From Bullera alba (taxonomy: Eukaryota; Basidiomycota; Tremellomycetes; Tremellales; Bulleraceae), in assembly GCA_001600095.1 (NCBI GenBank), contig BCIX01000001.1, forward strand, positions 310,001 to 374,000: a stretch of 64,000 nt of DNA. The letters are read 5' to 3'. Positions 21,799 to 32,730 of the stretch are shown here, in pieces. A model generated the notes under the pieces. It was not told the origin of the DNA and did no database searches. It worked only from the letters and a program-made list of their open reading frames with translations. Both the position numbers and the translations under genes were made by a program. The stretch's first letter is position 1, and the number at the start of each line of letters is the position of its first letter.

Positions 21799-22974
21799 AT
21801 GACCACCAGCTCCCGCGATCAAGTCGTCCAAGCTTGGAAGGCGCGTCGACCGCTCATCCATCATTGTGAGTGGATGATGGCTGAACTTTACGCCTTTGCC
21901 AAAGGCATCATGTGTTGATGTCGCCCCTTAGTGACGGATGACTCGTGCTGGCTGTTGTCGATACCCAGGCCGAGGTCGGAGGATGTCCTGGGAGGAAGGT
22001 ACTGGTATCACCTGCAGGTCGATACTTGGCTCGACGGCCCGGCGGACCTGTTGGGTGGATGGCTATTGCGACAAACACATGTCGTAGAGCTCGTCTACAA
22101 GACATATCAAGACATCGAGTCTTTATGCAGAGACATAAACGGCATAACGGCTCAGGAAGAAGGTGAGCTCAGCCAAGAGACTGTTTCGACTGTTTCGTAA
22201 ATTTGCTAATTGTGATCGTCATACACAGGTTCCCAAAGCGTTGATGGTGCTGACGACGAACCCGCCCTCGATGCCATCTTCATCAGTCACAGCAATGCCG
22301 ACCACCTGAGCCACGCATACCTCCTCCAATGTCCCCCAAGCATTCCAGTCTTTGCGACATCTATCGCTCTGACCGACATGGCCGGTCTGAAGAAGCACTT
22401 TGAGACGATCATCCCCATTGCCGACTTTCAACCGCTAGACTGGAGAGCTACCCACGTTGCACCGCTGCCTGAATGGCTGAGCGTTGGGTGGATTACAGCG
22501 AACGACGTTAATCATACTGGATCCGGATTGGTGATCGTCTTCGAGAGGGACAGGGAGGAGAAACAGCCAGAAATGGTGTTTTACCCTATACACGGCCTGC
22601 CGATCCGCTTCCTCACCGACCTGGTCTCGGACACGAATATCAAGCCATTGGTCTTGCTCCACAGTATCCTCCGATCGCGATTCATATGGCAATACGACAA
22701 TGCGCCAGACGTTACAGTCCAAGGTGCTCCTGGGGCTGTTCAGGCCATTCGACTGATGAAGCCCAAGTACTGGTTGTCGAATCATGACGGGATCACAACA
22801 TACTCTGGTCTATTGTCCTATCTCTTACACCCCATCCCATATACTATCGATCGGGCACTAAAGGAGGAGGCAGAAGAAGCCAGTGACAAGAGCGGTACAG
22901 AGGTTGCAGTGAGGGATCTGGAGAGCACACAGTTTATGGATGTCAAGATGGGTCGAGGATTCGCTTTGCTGTAA
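21799..22974 (+). CDS. Metallo-beta-lactamase-fold-like protein with altered motif
   Basis: Exons 21799-21865, 21932-22162 and 22229-22974 give 347 residues. The order DDSCWLLSIP, VDTWLDGPADLL and AIFISHSNADHLSHAYLL resembles fungal beta-lactamase-superfamily proteins (beta strands, then an HxxxDH-type loop after a hydrophobic strand). The usual HxHxDH has Asn where the second His would be (HSNADH), so canonical two-zinc binding is doubtful; HADL and LSNHDGITTYSGLLS later could supply other ligands. No signal peptide or membrane span. Substrate unknown. It could be an inactive or one-metal member. Confidence is high that it is a gene, moderate for the fold. Confidence 0.7.
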
Positions 22975-23603
22975 CTGAGACGGATATGAAGAGCTCATAG
23001 TCATATAGCTTGAGCATGAAAGAACCGAACAAGCAGGTACGAGCAACACACTTACGCATGCGTTTGGGCAGGAGTCGGCTGTATGGCAATGTCGGAACCG
23101 GGCCGATAAACGACGTCGAAACCAATCACGACGTCTTCGGCCCATCATGCTTCATGCGTTACGCGTCCCGCATCACGAGCAGCGACCACCAACTCTTGAG
23201 TCTCCTCGCCTCCGCCTCTCTCGGGCGTCTGCCGTCTGACTCCTTGACGTGCGAAAGGCAAAGCCACAGCATGATCACTGCTGATCAGACAGTCCTGGTG
23301 AGCAGTAACCGGCGCACGATAAGGGATAGAGAATCGGGCCGGTGGGGGCCGACATAGTCCCGCTTTGACGTTGTCTCTACGATCTAGCGAATTAGTCCTG
23401 AAGATTTGCAGCTCGACTCCTCGAGAGTACGCCCACGACCCGCGACCAGAGCCAAATGAGAGCATGGCAGTGGGATGGCGAATGCGGCCCTGGTGTTCCT
23501 GGGCTCGAGAACAGCCAGGCTGAGCAGGGCTGAGCATGAACAACTCGATCTTCGACTCATTCGACGCATAACTTAAGAGATCGGCAGTGTTTCAGCACTC
23601 ACA
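22975..23603. promoter_or_regulatory. Upstream region of MFS transporter 1
   Basis: A 629-bp gap with no gene. It contains the 10-bp tandem near-duplicate AGGCTGAGCA/GGGCTGAGCA at 23517-23536, about 70 bp before the transporter start. Confidence 0.4.
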
Positions 23604-25747
23604 ATGTCGTCCGACAAAGAGGTCCCAGGGGCGACCGAGATCGACATACCCATCCTCTTGACGGACCTTGCAGCACGACAAGGCGTGTCGAACCAGATCC
23701 ATGACGGCGACAATACCCATGAGATCAGCAAAGTACAAGATCCTGTAGTCGAAGAGGAAGAGTCTGTTGGAGTGATGTCGACAACCCGTACCGCCCTGCT
23801 GGGATTCGGCATCATGCTTACTTGGTTCCTCGGTGTGAGTGTCTCGTCAATACGATGGGGCGGCAATCACTGACGTACCTTTTCGCAGGCCACGACAAGC
23901 ACTGCCGTTACTCTAATTGTGCCTTCTATGGCCAAGGATCTCGACGTGTCTGAGCTCGAGGTACAGTGGGTCGCGTCGGCATACAGTCTGGCATATGGAT
24001 GGTGAGCCATTTGCTTGTGAATGCACAGCAATTGCTGATCTCCACTTAGCGGTATGCTGTTCATGGGTCGTATCGCGGACCTGTATGGCCGGAAGCTGCT
24101 CTACCTGCTCGGATTGTCGATCTTTGTCGTATTCACCATCGTCTCCGGTGCGGTCAGGGTAGGTCGCGCGGATTGTTGTGCGTTAATGCAGCTCGGAGTT
24201 GACTCGGAGTAGGAACGCAATGCCTTGTATGTCCTGAGAGCGTTCGCGGGCCTAGGACTGGCCATTGCAGGACCCGCTGGATACGGAATCATCGGCAGCA
24301 ACGTGAGAAAAGAGCCCGCAAGGACCGTCTGCTTTGCAGCACTGGGTATAGGTGCACCCGCTGGCGCCGCTTGTGGAACCCTGATTGGCGGTGCCATCGC
24401 TGGGATAAGCAGGTGTGTATTGTACGACGGGCGACAGGATGACGGGCGGTCAGCTGACGGTGGAATAGGCGAGGTTGGCAATATCTCTTCTATGTTCTGG
24501 GCGGCTTTGCTGTCTTCCCCCTCGTCCTGGGCTTCTTCGTCGTTCCTCGAGATACACGCTCGCTCAGAGGTTCCGGGCTCGATCGGCGGGTCGATTGGGT
24601 TGGCGGTGCTCTGGGCACCTTCGCCTTCAGTCTTTTGCTCTTCAGTCTGGCTCAATCAGGAATCGCGGAAAGAGGTTGGAATGAGCCATGTGAGTGCACA
24701 TACCTGCTGCCATCTCTGCCGACGATCTCACCATGTATTGCAGACATTCCGGCGCTACTTGGTATCTCGGTCGCACTTCTTTTGACGTTCTACCTATGGG
24801 AGAGGTATCTCGAACAAAAGACAACGTTCCCGCCTATCCTCAAACCATCCACGTTGACAAATCATCAGTACAAGCCGGTTGGCCTCATCATCTGCATCTT
24901 CTCCATCGCGCTAGCCAATCACGCGTTCGTCTACAACACCACCATCTTTTACCAGAACTACAAGGGGATGAGCCCGTTCCAAAACGGTATCCACTATCTT
25001 CCTAGTACGATATGCGGCTTGCTCGTCTGCGTGAGTCTTCGCTCTTGGGGTGGAAGAGAAGTACCTTTGGCTAATCCAGTGATCTCAGCTTGCCATTATC
25101 CCGCTTGTGCCACGAGTGAGAGCGCCTATCCTCATGGCTGTAGGAGCCGTTCTCACAGGGTGAACAAAGTCCCTACGCATAGACAAACTTGACAGCTGAT
25201 CACTTCGCCAGTCTCGCCTGCGCCCTGTACGCCATTGTACCCGAAGGCGCTCTGTACTGGCGTTACGAATTCCCAGCCTTGCTCCTCTTGCCCTGGGGTA
25301 TAGACCTGTAAGTCGATACCGGGATCGATGATGACTTCGTTGAGCTGACTGGGTACGTAGCATTGTCGGAGTAGGCAATATCTGCATATCCAACCTCGTC
25401 GAGCAGTGAGTTTGCAACTCCCATAACATCACGGCTATTGTTAACACCTCTTCCATTGTAGAAAGTCGCAATCCGTCGCCGGAGCGTTATCGAATACCGC
25501 CTACCAGATCGGAGTCGCGTTTGGCTTTTCCACTTCTAGTTTGGTCACGACGCTTCAGACCAGAAAGACGGGTAGTCTCCTGACCGGCCTTCATCAGTCG
25601 ATGTGGTATGGCGCGGCCTTTTGCTGGATCGGTGAGTCATCGGCTTTGACACATAGAGCTAACGGTCGTTCAGTGCCATTCGTCGCATTCATTTTCCTCA
25701 GGCATGTTCGGCTGGCCAAGGACATTGCGGTAAAGCAGAACACATAG
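23604..25747 (+). CDS. MFS drug:H+ antiporter (DHA2 type), copy 1
   Basis: Plasma-membrane export of small molecules is the usual role of this family; the substrate cannot be read from sequence. Eleven exons: 23604-23834, 23889-24001, 24050-24158, 24213-24412, 24469-24689, 24744-25030, 25089-25159, 25212-25307, 25361-25405, 25462-25631 and 25674-25747; 538 residues. Acidic N-terminus of about 65 residues, then many hydrophobic segments compatible with 14 helices. Motif A GRIADLYGRKLLYLLG lies between helices 2 and 3, and the antiporter motif C is LAIAGPAGYGIIG. Ends in VRLAKDIAVKQNT. It is a close tandem paralogue of the next gene: exons 2-10 have identical lengths in the two copies. Confidence 0.92.
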
Positions 25748-26863
25748 AGCATAGAGATAGTCTCTCGGTATTCTGATTTCTGGATCGGCTGTGTGCGTAC
25801 TCTGTAGATATGGAGCACGTTGTACGTGGTTGTATGTGGTCTATCTGCGCGCGAAGCTGAATGGCGATCACGGCCGATCTGTCGCATCTCCTCGATTCAG
25901 CTATGTCTTCGTGCTCCGTGCCACACCTCCCACGAATCTCAGTGATCGCGAAGACAGTCCGCACCATCGTTGACTTGTGCCTCTCGTTACACGGCTCCTG
26001 CCTCCTTGAGCGTCTCTGGTCTAGACAGGCCTCGACAGGCCTCGACCGGTCTCGACGCCCAGCAATACGCCGTACGCCACGGACCCTGATCGGTTTACAC
26101 GAGTTTACACGTCCGTATCAAATCTATCCCATCATGCCTCTTCGCACACCCCAGGCCACCCCAGGCCTCTAAGCCTAGAACAGTCTCGAGTCTTCGTGAA
26201 GCTCCCCTGTTGTCTTGATAGGACTCTTCCGCGCCTCAGTAGCTACCTCGTGGACCATGCTCTCCCTTTCAGGCTACAAGTCCATGCCGAGCCATGCCGC
26301 CAAACTCCAAAGCCCAGTCTTTGTCTTTGCGAGACCATCAGTCAGCATCACTCTATGCTCTGGTATGATGTGGCGCAACACGCATTGCGCAATAAGGCTA
26401 TCATCCTGGTACAGTACGTGGTAAGCATCCGGATTCCGGCCAAAGCCAGACCAAGTCCAGGCCTGTCCGGAATCCCAGATTGACAGCAGCTCTCAGCGCC
26501 TCTCAGCGCTCAGCAGATAAGTACCAAGCCGCTAAAGTAAGGTATAAGGCCTACGGTAAGGGATCGGGCGGGCGCGGTACAACTCGGCGGATCGACTATT
26601 AACCCGATTTCCGATACTCCGATTTCACCTTTGACGTTATCGCGTTCGATTTTTGTTTAGGCGGAGTATAGCCTACTACAGCTCTGAAAGTTTTGCAGGT
26701 CATGATTACTCATCTGGTAGAGTACCTGCCTATAATACACCGACGAGAGCGATGGCGAACGTGTCTGTACAGTGTTGAGATAGCAAGACTGACAATTCCG
26801 TTGACCTCTCAGTGTTCCTCTCTCAAAGACTCGCGATCGACAAGTCTAGAGGTCTAGCTCGTC
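25748..26863. promoter_or_regulatory. Intergenic region between the tandem MFS genes
   Basis: A 1.1-kb non-coding stretch with several independent 10-bp-period tandem duplications (25821-25840, 26020-26059, 26093-26112, 26148-26167, 26490-26509). No ORF with gene character. It must hold the terminator of copy 1 and the promoter of copy 2. Confidence 0.5.
26020..26059. repeat. Four tandem 10-bp units
   Basis: TCTAGACAGG, CCTCGACAGG, CCTCGACCGG and TCTCGACGCC follow without gap. They share the core CTCGAC-G with one or two changes between neighbours. Shorter pairs with the same 10-bp period lie nearby: GTTTACACGA/GTTTACACGT (26093-26112), an exact pair of ACCCCAGGCC (26148-26167), and an exact pair of CTCTCAGCGC (26490-26509). 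Confidence 0.75.
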
Positions 26864-29036
26864 ATGTCGTCGTCTGATAAGAAGGTCATTGGTGAGAACG
26901 AGGTAGAGATTCCCATCCTCTTATCGGAACTCGAGACGCGACCCGACGCGTTAGAACAGAGCCTGGAGAGCAATGTCAAGGCAGAGGACACTGGAGTGCA
27001 GGATCCGGGACTCGATGAGGGAGAATCAGTTGGAAACATGTCAAATACTCGCACTGCGTTGCTCGGTATCGGCATCATGTTCACCTGGTTCCTGGGTGTG
27101 AGTGCCTTGGTGATAGCACGGCATGAGGGTGACTAACCGATGACAGGCCGGCACAAGTACTTCAGTCACTCTGATTGTGCCGTCAATGGCCAAGGACCTC
27201 GGTGTCTCTGAGCTCGAGGTGCAGTGGGTTGCATCGGCTTACAGTCTGGCCTATGGATGGTGAGTAATGCAGATTATCTTGGCATCGGTCAAAGCGATCG
27301 CTGATCCCGTACAGTGGTATGTTGTTCATGGGCCGGATCGCGGACTTGTACGGTCGCAAGCTGCTCTACCTGCTTGGTCTATCCATCTTCGTTGTCTTCA
27401 CCATTCTCTCAGGCGTAGTCAGGGTGAGTTCTCGGAGCCAGTAGCGGCCACCAATGGACACTTATAGCTGACGTCGAAGCAGGAACGAAATGCTCTATAC
27501 GTCCTGAGAGCATTCGCGGGCTTGGGCCTGGCTATCGCCGGACCAGCTGGATATGGTATCATCGGCACCAACGTGAGAAGGGAGCCCGCCAGAACGATTT
27601 GCTTCGCAGCGTTGGGAATTGGTGCACCCGCTGGCTCTGCTTGTGGAACTCTGATCGGCGGTGCCATCGCCGGGATCAACACGTGCGTTTCTTGCTTACA
27701 ACTCTCTAAATGGACGATGAGTCTGACAACGGGGATAGGCGAGGATGGCAATACCTCTTCTTTGTCCTCGGAGGCTTCGCAGTCTTTCCCCTCGTCTTGG
27801 GCTTCTTTGTCGTTCCGCGGGACACGCGTCCCCTCAAGGGCGCTGGAATCGACCGTCGAGTGGACTGGATCGGCGGCGGTCTGGGTACTTTGGCCTTCAG
27901 TCTTTTGCTCTTCAGTCTGGCTCAGTCGGGAATCGCAGCAAGAGGGTGGAATGAGCCGTGTCAGTTCGGATACTCTTTGTTGTCACTCGCATCTTATTGA
28001 CCTCGATTCGCAGATATCCCGGCTTTATTAGGCACCTCAGTTGCTCTCCTCTTGGCCTTCTATCTTTGGGAAAGGTACCTCGAAGAAAGGACGACCTTCC
28101 CGCCTATCCTCAAACCATCTATGTTGTCCAACCATCAGTACAAGCCAGTCGGTCTGATTATCTGCGTATTCTCCATCGCGCTAGCCGTTCACGGATTCGT
28201 GTACAACACTACCATCTTTTATCAGAATGTCAAGGGGATGACACCCCTCGAAAACGCAATACACTTTCTCCCCTGCACCATCTGCGGTCTGCTCGTTTGC
28301 GTGAGTATCGAGTGCTGGATCTGGAGAAGCTCCCCACCAGCTAACATAGTCATGTCATCTCAGGTCGCCATTGTCCCGCTCGTGCCTAGAGTCAGAGCGC
28401 CAATCCTCATGGCCGCAGGATCAGTTCTCACAGGGTGAATGATTTCTAACGGCCACGATGCTTGCTTGTAGCTGACTTTGCCTTTTTCAGCCTCGCCTGT
28501 GCTCTGTACGCCATCGTCCCCGACGGAGCCCTTTACTGGCACTACGAATTCCCAGCCTTGCTGTTGATACCCTGGGGCATTGACCTGTAAGTCACTATCA
28601 CTACGGTTCGCGCTGCGACAGTATGGCTGACACGATAAACCCCATCAGTATCGTTGGAGTGGGCAACATCTGCATGTCCAACTTGGTCGAGCAGTGAGTA
28701 TATACCTCACTGCGATAACATACGTGTTGCTGACAAGGAGCGCGGTAGGAAGTCGCAGTCCGTGGCCGGGGCTTTATCACAAACCGCCTATCAGATCGGA
28801 GTTGCATTCGGGTTCTCTACCTCCAGTCTGATCAGCACGCTGCAGACCAAAAAGACGGGCAGCCTTCTGATCGGCGTTCACGACTCGATGTGGTTTGCGG
28901 CGGCATTCAGCTGGATCGGTGAGTTGACAGCCGCTGAATGCTGATGTTGTCAGAGCTGATATAGGATACAGTGCCGCTGGTCGTATTTGTTTTCTTCAGG
29001 CATGTCCGGCTTGCCAAAGATGTTGCAGTGAAGTAG
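26864..29036 (+). CDS. MFS drug:H+ antiporter (DHA2 type), copy 2
   Basis: Eleven exons: 26864-27097, 27147-27259, 27315-27423, 27483-27682, 27739-27959, 28014-28300, 28364-28434, 28491-28586, 28649-28693, 28749-28918 and 28972-29036; 536 residues. Protein is near-identical in long stretches to copy 1 (motif A GRIADLYGRKLLYLLG, WNEPYIPALLG, TTFPPILKPS, NICMSNLVEQKSQSVAGAL). Exons 2 to 10 match copy 1 in length exactly (113, 109, 200, 221, 287, 71, 96, 45, 170 nt), while intron lengths and sequences differ. The variable parts are the acidic N-terminus and the last few residues (it ends ...KDVAVK). This shows a tandem gene duplication followed by intron drift. Convergent with NUDCD1 (150 bp between stops). 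Confidence 0.92.
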
Positions 29037-29186
29037 AACAAGTTGAATTAGGTTCTTGGAGTGATGACTTAGATGGGCGTGGATGTAATATGGGGCGAGG
29101 CTATAATGTTTGTTGATAATGATGGGATTGCATGGACAATACTTAATATCTAATGCAGGTGATGATGACGCGTTGTTGACTTGTCG

Positions 29187-31257
29187 CTATCCCTCTAGTC
29201 CGTGCAAAACCACGAATTCCTTCTCGCACAACGCCACGGGGATCGTCTTCCCCGACACATTGACCGCCCCAACGCCCAGCAAGGCTCCCCTGTCCGCTCC
29301 GCTGACCCGCACTACACCTTGCCTAGCCGTGGTACTTGAAGTAGGGGGGTAGTAGACGTACACGTTGCCGGAAGCGGGAGTCGATCCGCCAGCATCGAAA
29401 GCCATGACGATTGGTCCGGATTCAGTGTTGAGATGACGAACGACCCTTAGGTCCCGCTTGGAAGACAGGACGAATGAGATGGCTGGACTGGTCGCCTTAT
29501 GCTTCCATGGTGTCTTGACTAGGCTGCCTTCAGTTGGGGGAGAGAAAAGCAGTCCGTCCACTGCCGATTTCACCATGACCGCCTCACTCTGCGCGGCTAG
29601 GGGAAGACTGATGATGGAAGATTGGGCTTTGGTGAAAGATGCCTGACCGTCCTTGATGAATCCGACAAAGATATCTCTCCCGACTTTCCCTCCACCGCCA
29701 GGCTCGCCAAACACCCCAGCTGTTGATTCTCCAAAGTCCTCCCCGTCTTCAAGGTCGTAATCCATTTCTTCCCTGATCAGAGCGGGAATGGCGGGGTGAT
29801 TACCCGCTGGCTCATCCTCGCCGCGGGTCTTGATTTGGTTGAAAGTCTCGCGAACAGAGGCCAACATCGCCGCATCCAGAGTCTCGGGGACATCCTCCTC
29901 ATCGTCCATCTCGTCATCGCCATCCGCAGGGGTGAAGACTGATGGCCATCGCACGTCGGTGTCCACCTTGACAATGTCCAGGTCTAAGACGCTGCGGGAG
30001 GGGTCGAATGTCCATGTCGAGGTAGATGGGTCGATCTCCGACCAAAAGCTTCGCGAGGGTTTACTCAGGAATTTGCTCAATATATCTGATGTTGACGGCG
30101 CCTCGGGACTGACAGAGAGGGAGAATGACGTCGAGGTCAGCCCCACTGAGAGGTGATTCCTAGCCGTCCCAGGGGCGAAGGGAACGGAGATCGACAACGA
30201 ATCAGAGTTCTGTTTCCACGAGAACGGCCAGTCTCGAGCTTCTTCATCCCCCATGTCCACATCCAAACCGCCCACACTCGCAGATTTTGACTCAGTATCC
30301 GTTGAAAGCGGCACAGTAGCCCCAAGGCCGAGCTTCTCGATAGCCTCTCTCCGCTCTCGCTTGGCTTTCTCCCCTTCGTCCTCCTCGCTGGCGTCAACTG
30401 GAGGGCCATATGTCTCTCCTGACAGAACGAGCCATCCGTCTCTGGACCAAGTTGTCCACAAGGGTAGGTCCCCACCCACATTCCGCCAATTGAGTTTCAA
30501 AGGCCTGGGATCATCATCGACTCCGTTGGTTTGTGTCGGGTTCAAGCTGAATTCCAAGAGTTCGAAAGTCGTCTGTTTCGATTGACCTTTACCTCCAGCT
30601 GTGACAGATCTGCTGAGCAGCAGTTTGACCTCTGTATCGCTCACTTGGTGTGCATTGCGTAATACGAATGGGAATGCTTGACCAGAAGATCCGTCGGGCG
30701 AGGTGAGATCATACCTCGCAACAAGGCTGCCGGTGAATGATGGCTCAGAGGGCAGTGTTGTCTGGAGGAGGTATAAGCTGCCTGAACCGGTGGAAAGAAT
30801 CCAGAGCGTGGGTGAAATGTTGAGGGCACAGGGATACTCGGACTGTTGGGTTGAGCTGGATGAGGACACCGGTGTGGGTAATGATGCTAGCGTAGTGAAT
30901 ATCGGTGTCAGATTGTCCTATGTGATCGTCAGCGACGTGAATATCCGCATCCCCACATGGTCATGCTTTTCGGCCTCAGTGCTGACTCACGTCTACTTGA
31001 AACCCAATCACGTTCCACTCCTTGTCGACGTAGCATCCCCGCCTATGGCCATCCGTGGCGAGATGGTCGAATGCGATCCTCGCTCTCGTCTCCTTGAACG
31101 ACAGCAGATGGGAGTTGTATCCGACTCGAGCTTGAGTCGCTCCAGGACCAGGAAGTGAATACGTCGACACATCCCGGGTCGGATCCAGGGAATGAAGTCG
31201 ATATGTCTCGAACTGGGGGTACAAGAGGGACCTGTCCGGCTGGAACAGGTGCGACAT
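29187..31257 (-). CDS. NUDCD1: NUDCD1-like CS-domain protein
   Basis: NudC-domain proteins are Hsp90 co-chaperones; NUDCD1 is linked to clients with WD40-type folds. Exons 31257-30991 and 30917-29187 give 665 residues. The N-terminus MSHLFQPDRSLLYPQFETYRL leads into a beta-rich propeller-like region (VGYNSHLLSFKETRARIAF, SPTLWILSTGSGSLYLLQT). The CS domain begins about residue 320 with WPFSWKQNSDSLSISVPF and continues HLSVGLTSTSFSLSV, ending FWSEIDPSTSTWTFD. The C-terminal half returns to repeated beta strands (DLRVVRHLNTESGPIVMAFDAGG). The order propeller-like N-terminus, CS domain, C-terminal region and the overall length (human about 580) fit NUDCD1 and not the short NudC proteins. Only one intron. 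Confidence 0.82.
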
Positions 31258-31782
31258 TGCGGTTTGTCGCGCAGTTTATAGAGATGGAGCGAACTGTAAG
31301 CACTGGTGCTTTGCTTCTTGATATGAGAAGGCGTTTGACCGGCGTCTGTGTCTCAGGCTTCCGAGTCTGAGCGAAAGAGTCGAATCAGGATGTTGCTGTG
31401 GAACGAACGAGTAGGTAGTATGTCAAGTGGACGTTACAGTCGAAAGGAGACATCGAGAATTCCGAATTTCCCAGCCGTCGGTTCAGCCTTCGGTAGGAAG
31501 GGTATTCACGAAAGCTGTCTAGGTCTCGGACGAGTGACTACAACACACGCAACATACATTCACATCAAGATATCTGTCTATATAATCAACGGAATGCAAT
31601 GTACAACATGCTCTCCACAGTCTCGACGAGGGCCGCACCCGATACTGATCAACGGCGGGGCAGCAACGGCAATGGTCGATAACGGTCTATATCTAATCTC
31701 TATGGTCTCTTTCTTTCTATACCGAGAGGTGAAGTCGCGGCTATGCTGTATCAGCATAAGTACTATGATAGCTGTACTCACG
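31258..31782. other. NUDCD1 promoter and 3' region of the next gene
   Basis: A 525-bp gap. Directly after the stop of the following minus-strand gene there is an intron-like segment, minus strand from about 31779 down to 31734 (GTGAGTACAG donor, CTGATACAGCATAG end), which would be a 3'-UTR intron. No gene seen. Confidence 0.4.
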
Positions 31783-32730
31783 CTAAACTGCGCCGAGGGT
31801 TCGCATTCGAAGTTCGACATCCTCAACATCCTTTGCGCTCAACCACTCTCCTTCCTCGCCCGAAGGCCTGACCCAGGGAGTCGGCGCTCTTAGCTTGTTC
31901 AAGCTGTATCCCAGACCTACTACCCCGCAGGCGTTGTATCCCAATGGCGAGTCGTGCTCGGGAGGTTGGCTTGCCGGGAAGTACCCAGCAGCCGGATCAC
32001 CATGTCGGGAAGGTACCTCGGTTCGGCGTCCCTGAAGGATGATGTATTCCCCTTCCTCGTCCTGCATCTCCGGCTGGTGGTAAGGCGTAGAAGGTTGTTT
32101 ACCGTGGGTCTGGGGAGCGTAGTATGGAGTCGAGGCGGCTGAAGCGGGGACCGGAGCGGCAAAAGGAGTGATTCCAGCCGTGGCCCGACCGTCGAGTAGA
32201 TCAGTGGCCTGGGGTCGAGGCGGCAGGTCAATCTTGAAAGACGGTCTTCGTCTTCCTACTTCAGCTTGAACCGGTGCCTCCTGGGTGTATTGTCGAGGAC
32301 TGGCGACCGGCTGTCGAGAGTACAGCTGAGCTTGCTTGGCAGATGGTGATGCTGGGCATAGGGGTATAGCCGATTCCCTAAGACTAGTCCTTCTGTTGAC
32401 CGGGGGTCGTGCTCGAACCGATTGATACTCCCTGTGAGGCTGGATGGGCATAGTGGGAAAGTAGTCCTGTCCTTGGAGGAGATCGGGCGAAGCCATAGCT
32501 GCTGGCTTTGGCGAGTTCTTCAGGCATCCAACGAGGATTTGACCACTTCTTCCGGCCTCCGTGGCCAAGGGCGAGCCAGCGGTGTGATACGCTGACGGGG
32601 ACTCGGGTCGGATTGACACTGAATGTCGTCTGGCCGGGACGACTTGGTGCGGTGGCAAGCTGAAGTAAGAACCGTTTCGAGAGGCGTGGGCGATTGTTCG
32701 CACAGTCGGAGATGGGACTGGAGAGTGCAT
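31783..32730 (-). CDS. Ser/Pro-rich protein of unknown function
   Basis: Not recognised. A single coding exon of 315 residues. The protein is rich in Ser, Pro, Arg and Gln and predicted disordered by eye, with short conserved-looking pieces: FSLPPHQVVPARRHSVSI, SGQILVGCLKNSPKPA, RRRPSFKIDLPPRP and the C-terminal GVVGLGYSLNKLRAPTPWVRP then WLSAKDVEDVELRMRTLG. Repeated Arg-Arg-x-Ser motifs (RRHSVS, RRTSL, RRRPSF) look like basophilic kinase sites. Introns appear only in the UTRs: 5' intron at 32742-32811 (GTAAGT...CTATAG), eleven nt before the ATG, and a possible 3' one after the stop. A role in signalling is a guess. Confidence 0.6.
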   Translation of the reverse strand: MHSPVPSPTVRTIAHASRNGSYFSLPPHQVVPARRHSVSIRPESPSAYHTAGSPLATEAGRSGQILVGCLKNSPKPAAMASPDLLQGQDYFPTMPIQPHREYQSVRARPPVNRRTSLRESAIPLCPASPSAKQAQLYSRQPVASPRQYTQEAPVQAEVGRRRPSFKIDLPPRPQATDLLDGRATAGITPFAAPVPASAASTPYYAPQTHGKQPSTPYHQPEMQDEEGEYIILQGRRTEVPSRHGDPAAGYFPASQPPEHDSPLGYNACGVVGLGYSLNKLRAPTPWVRPSGEEGEWLSAKDVEDVELRMRTLGAV

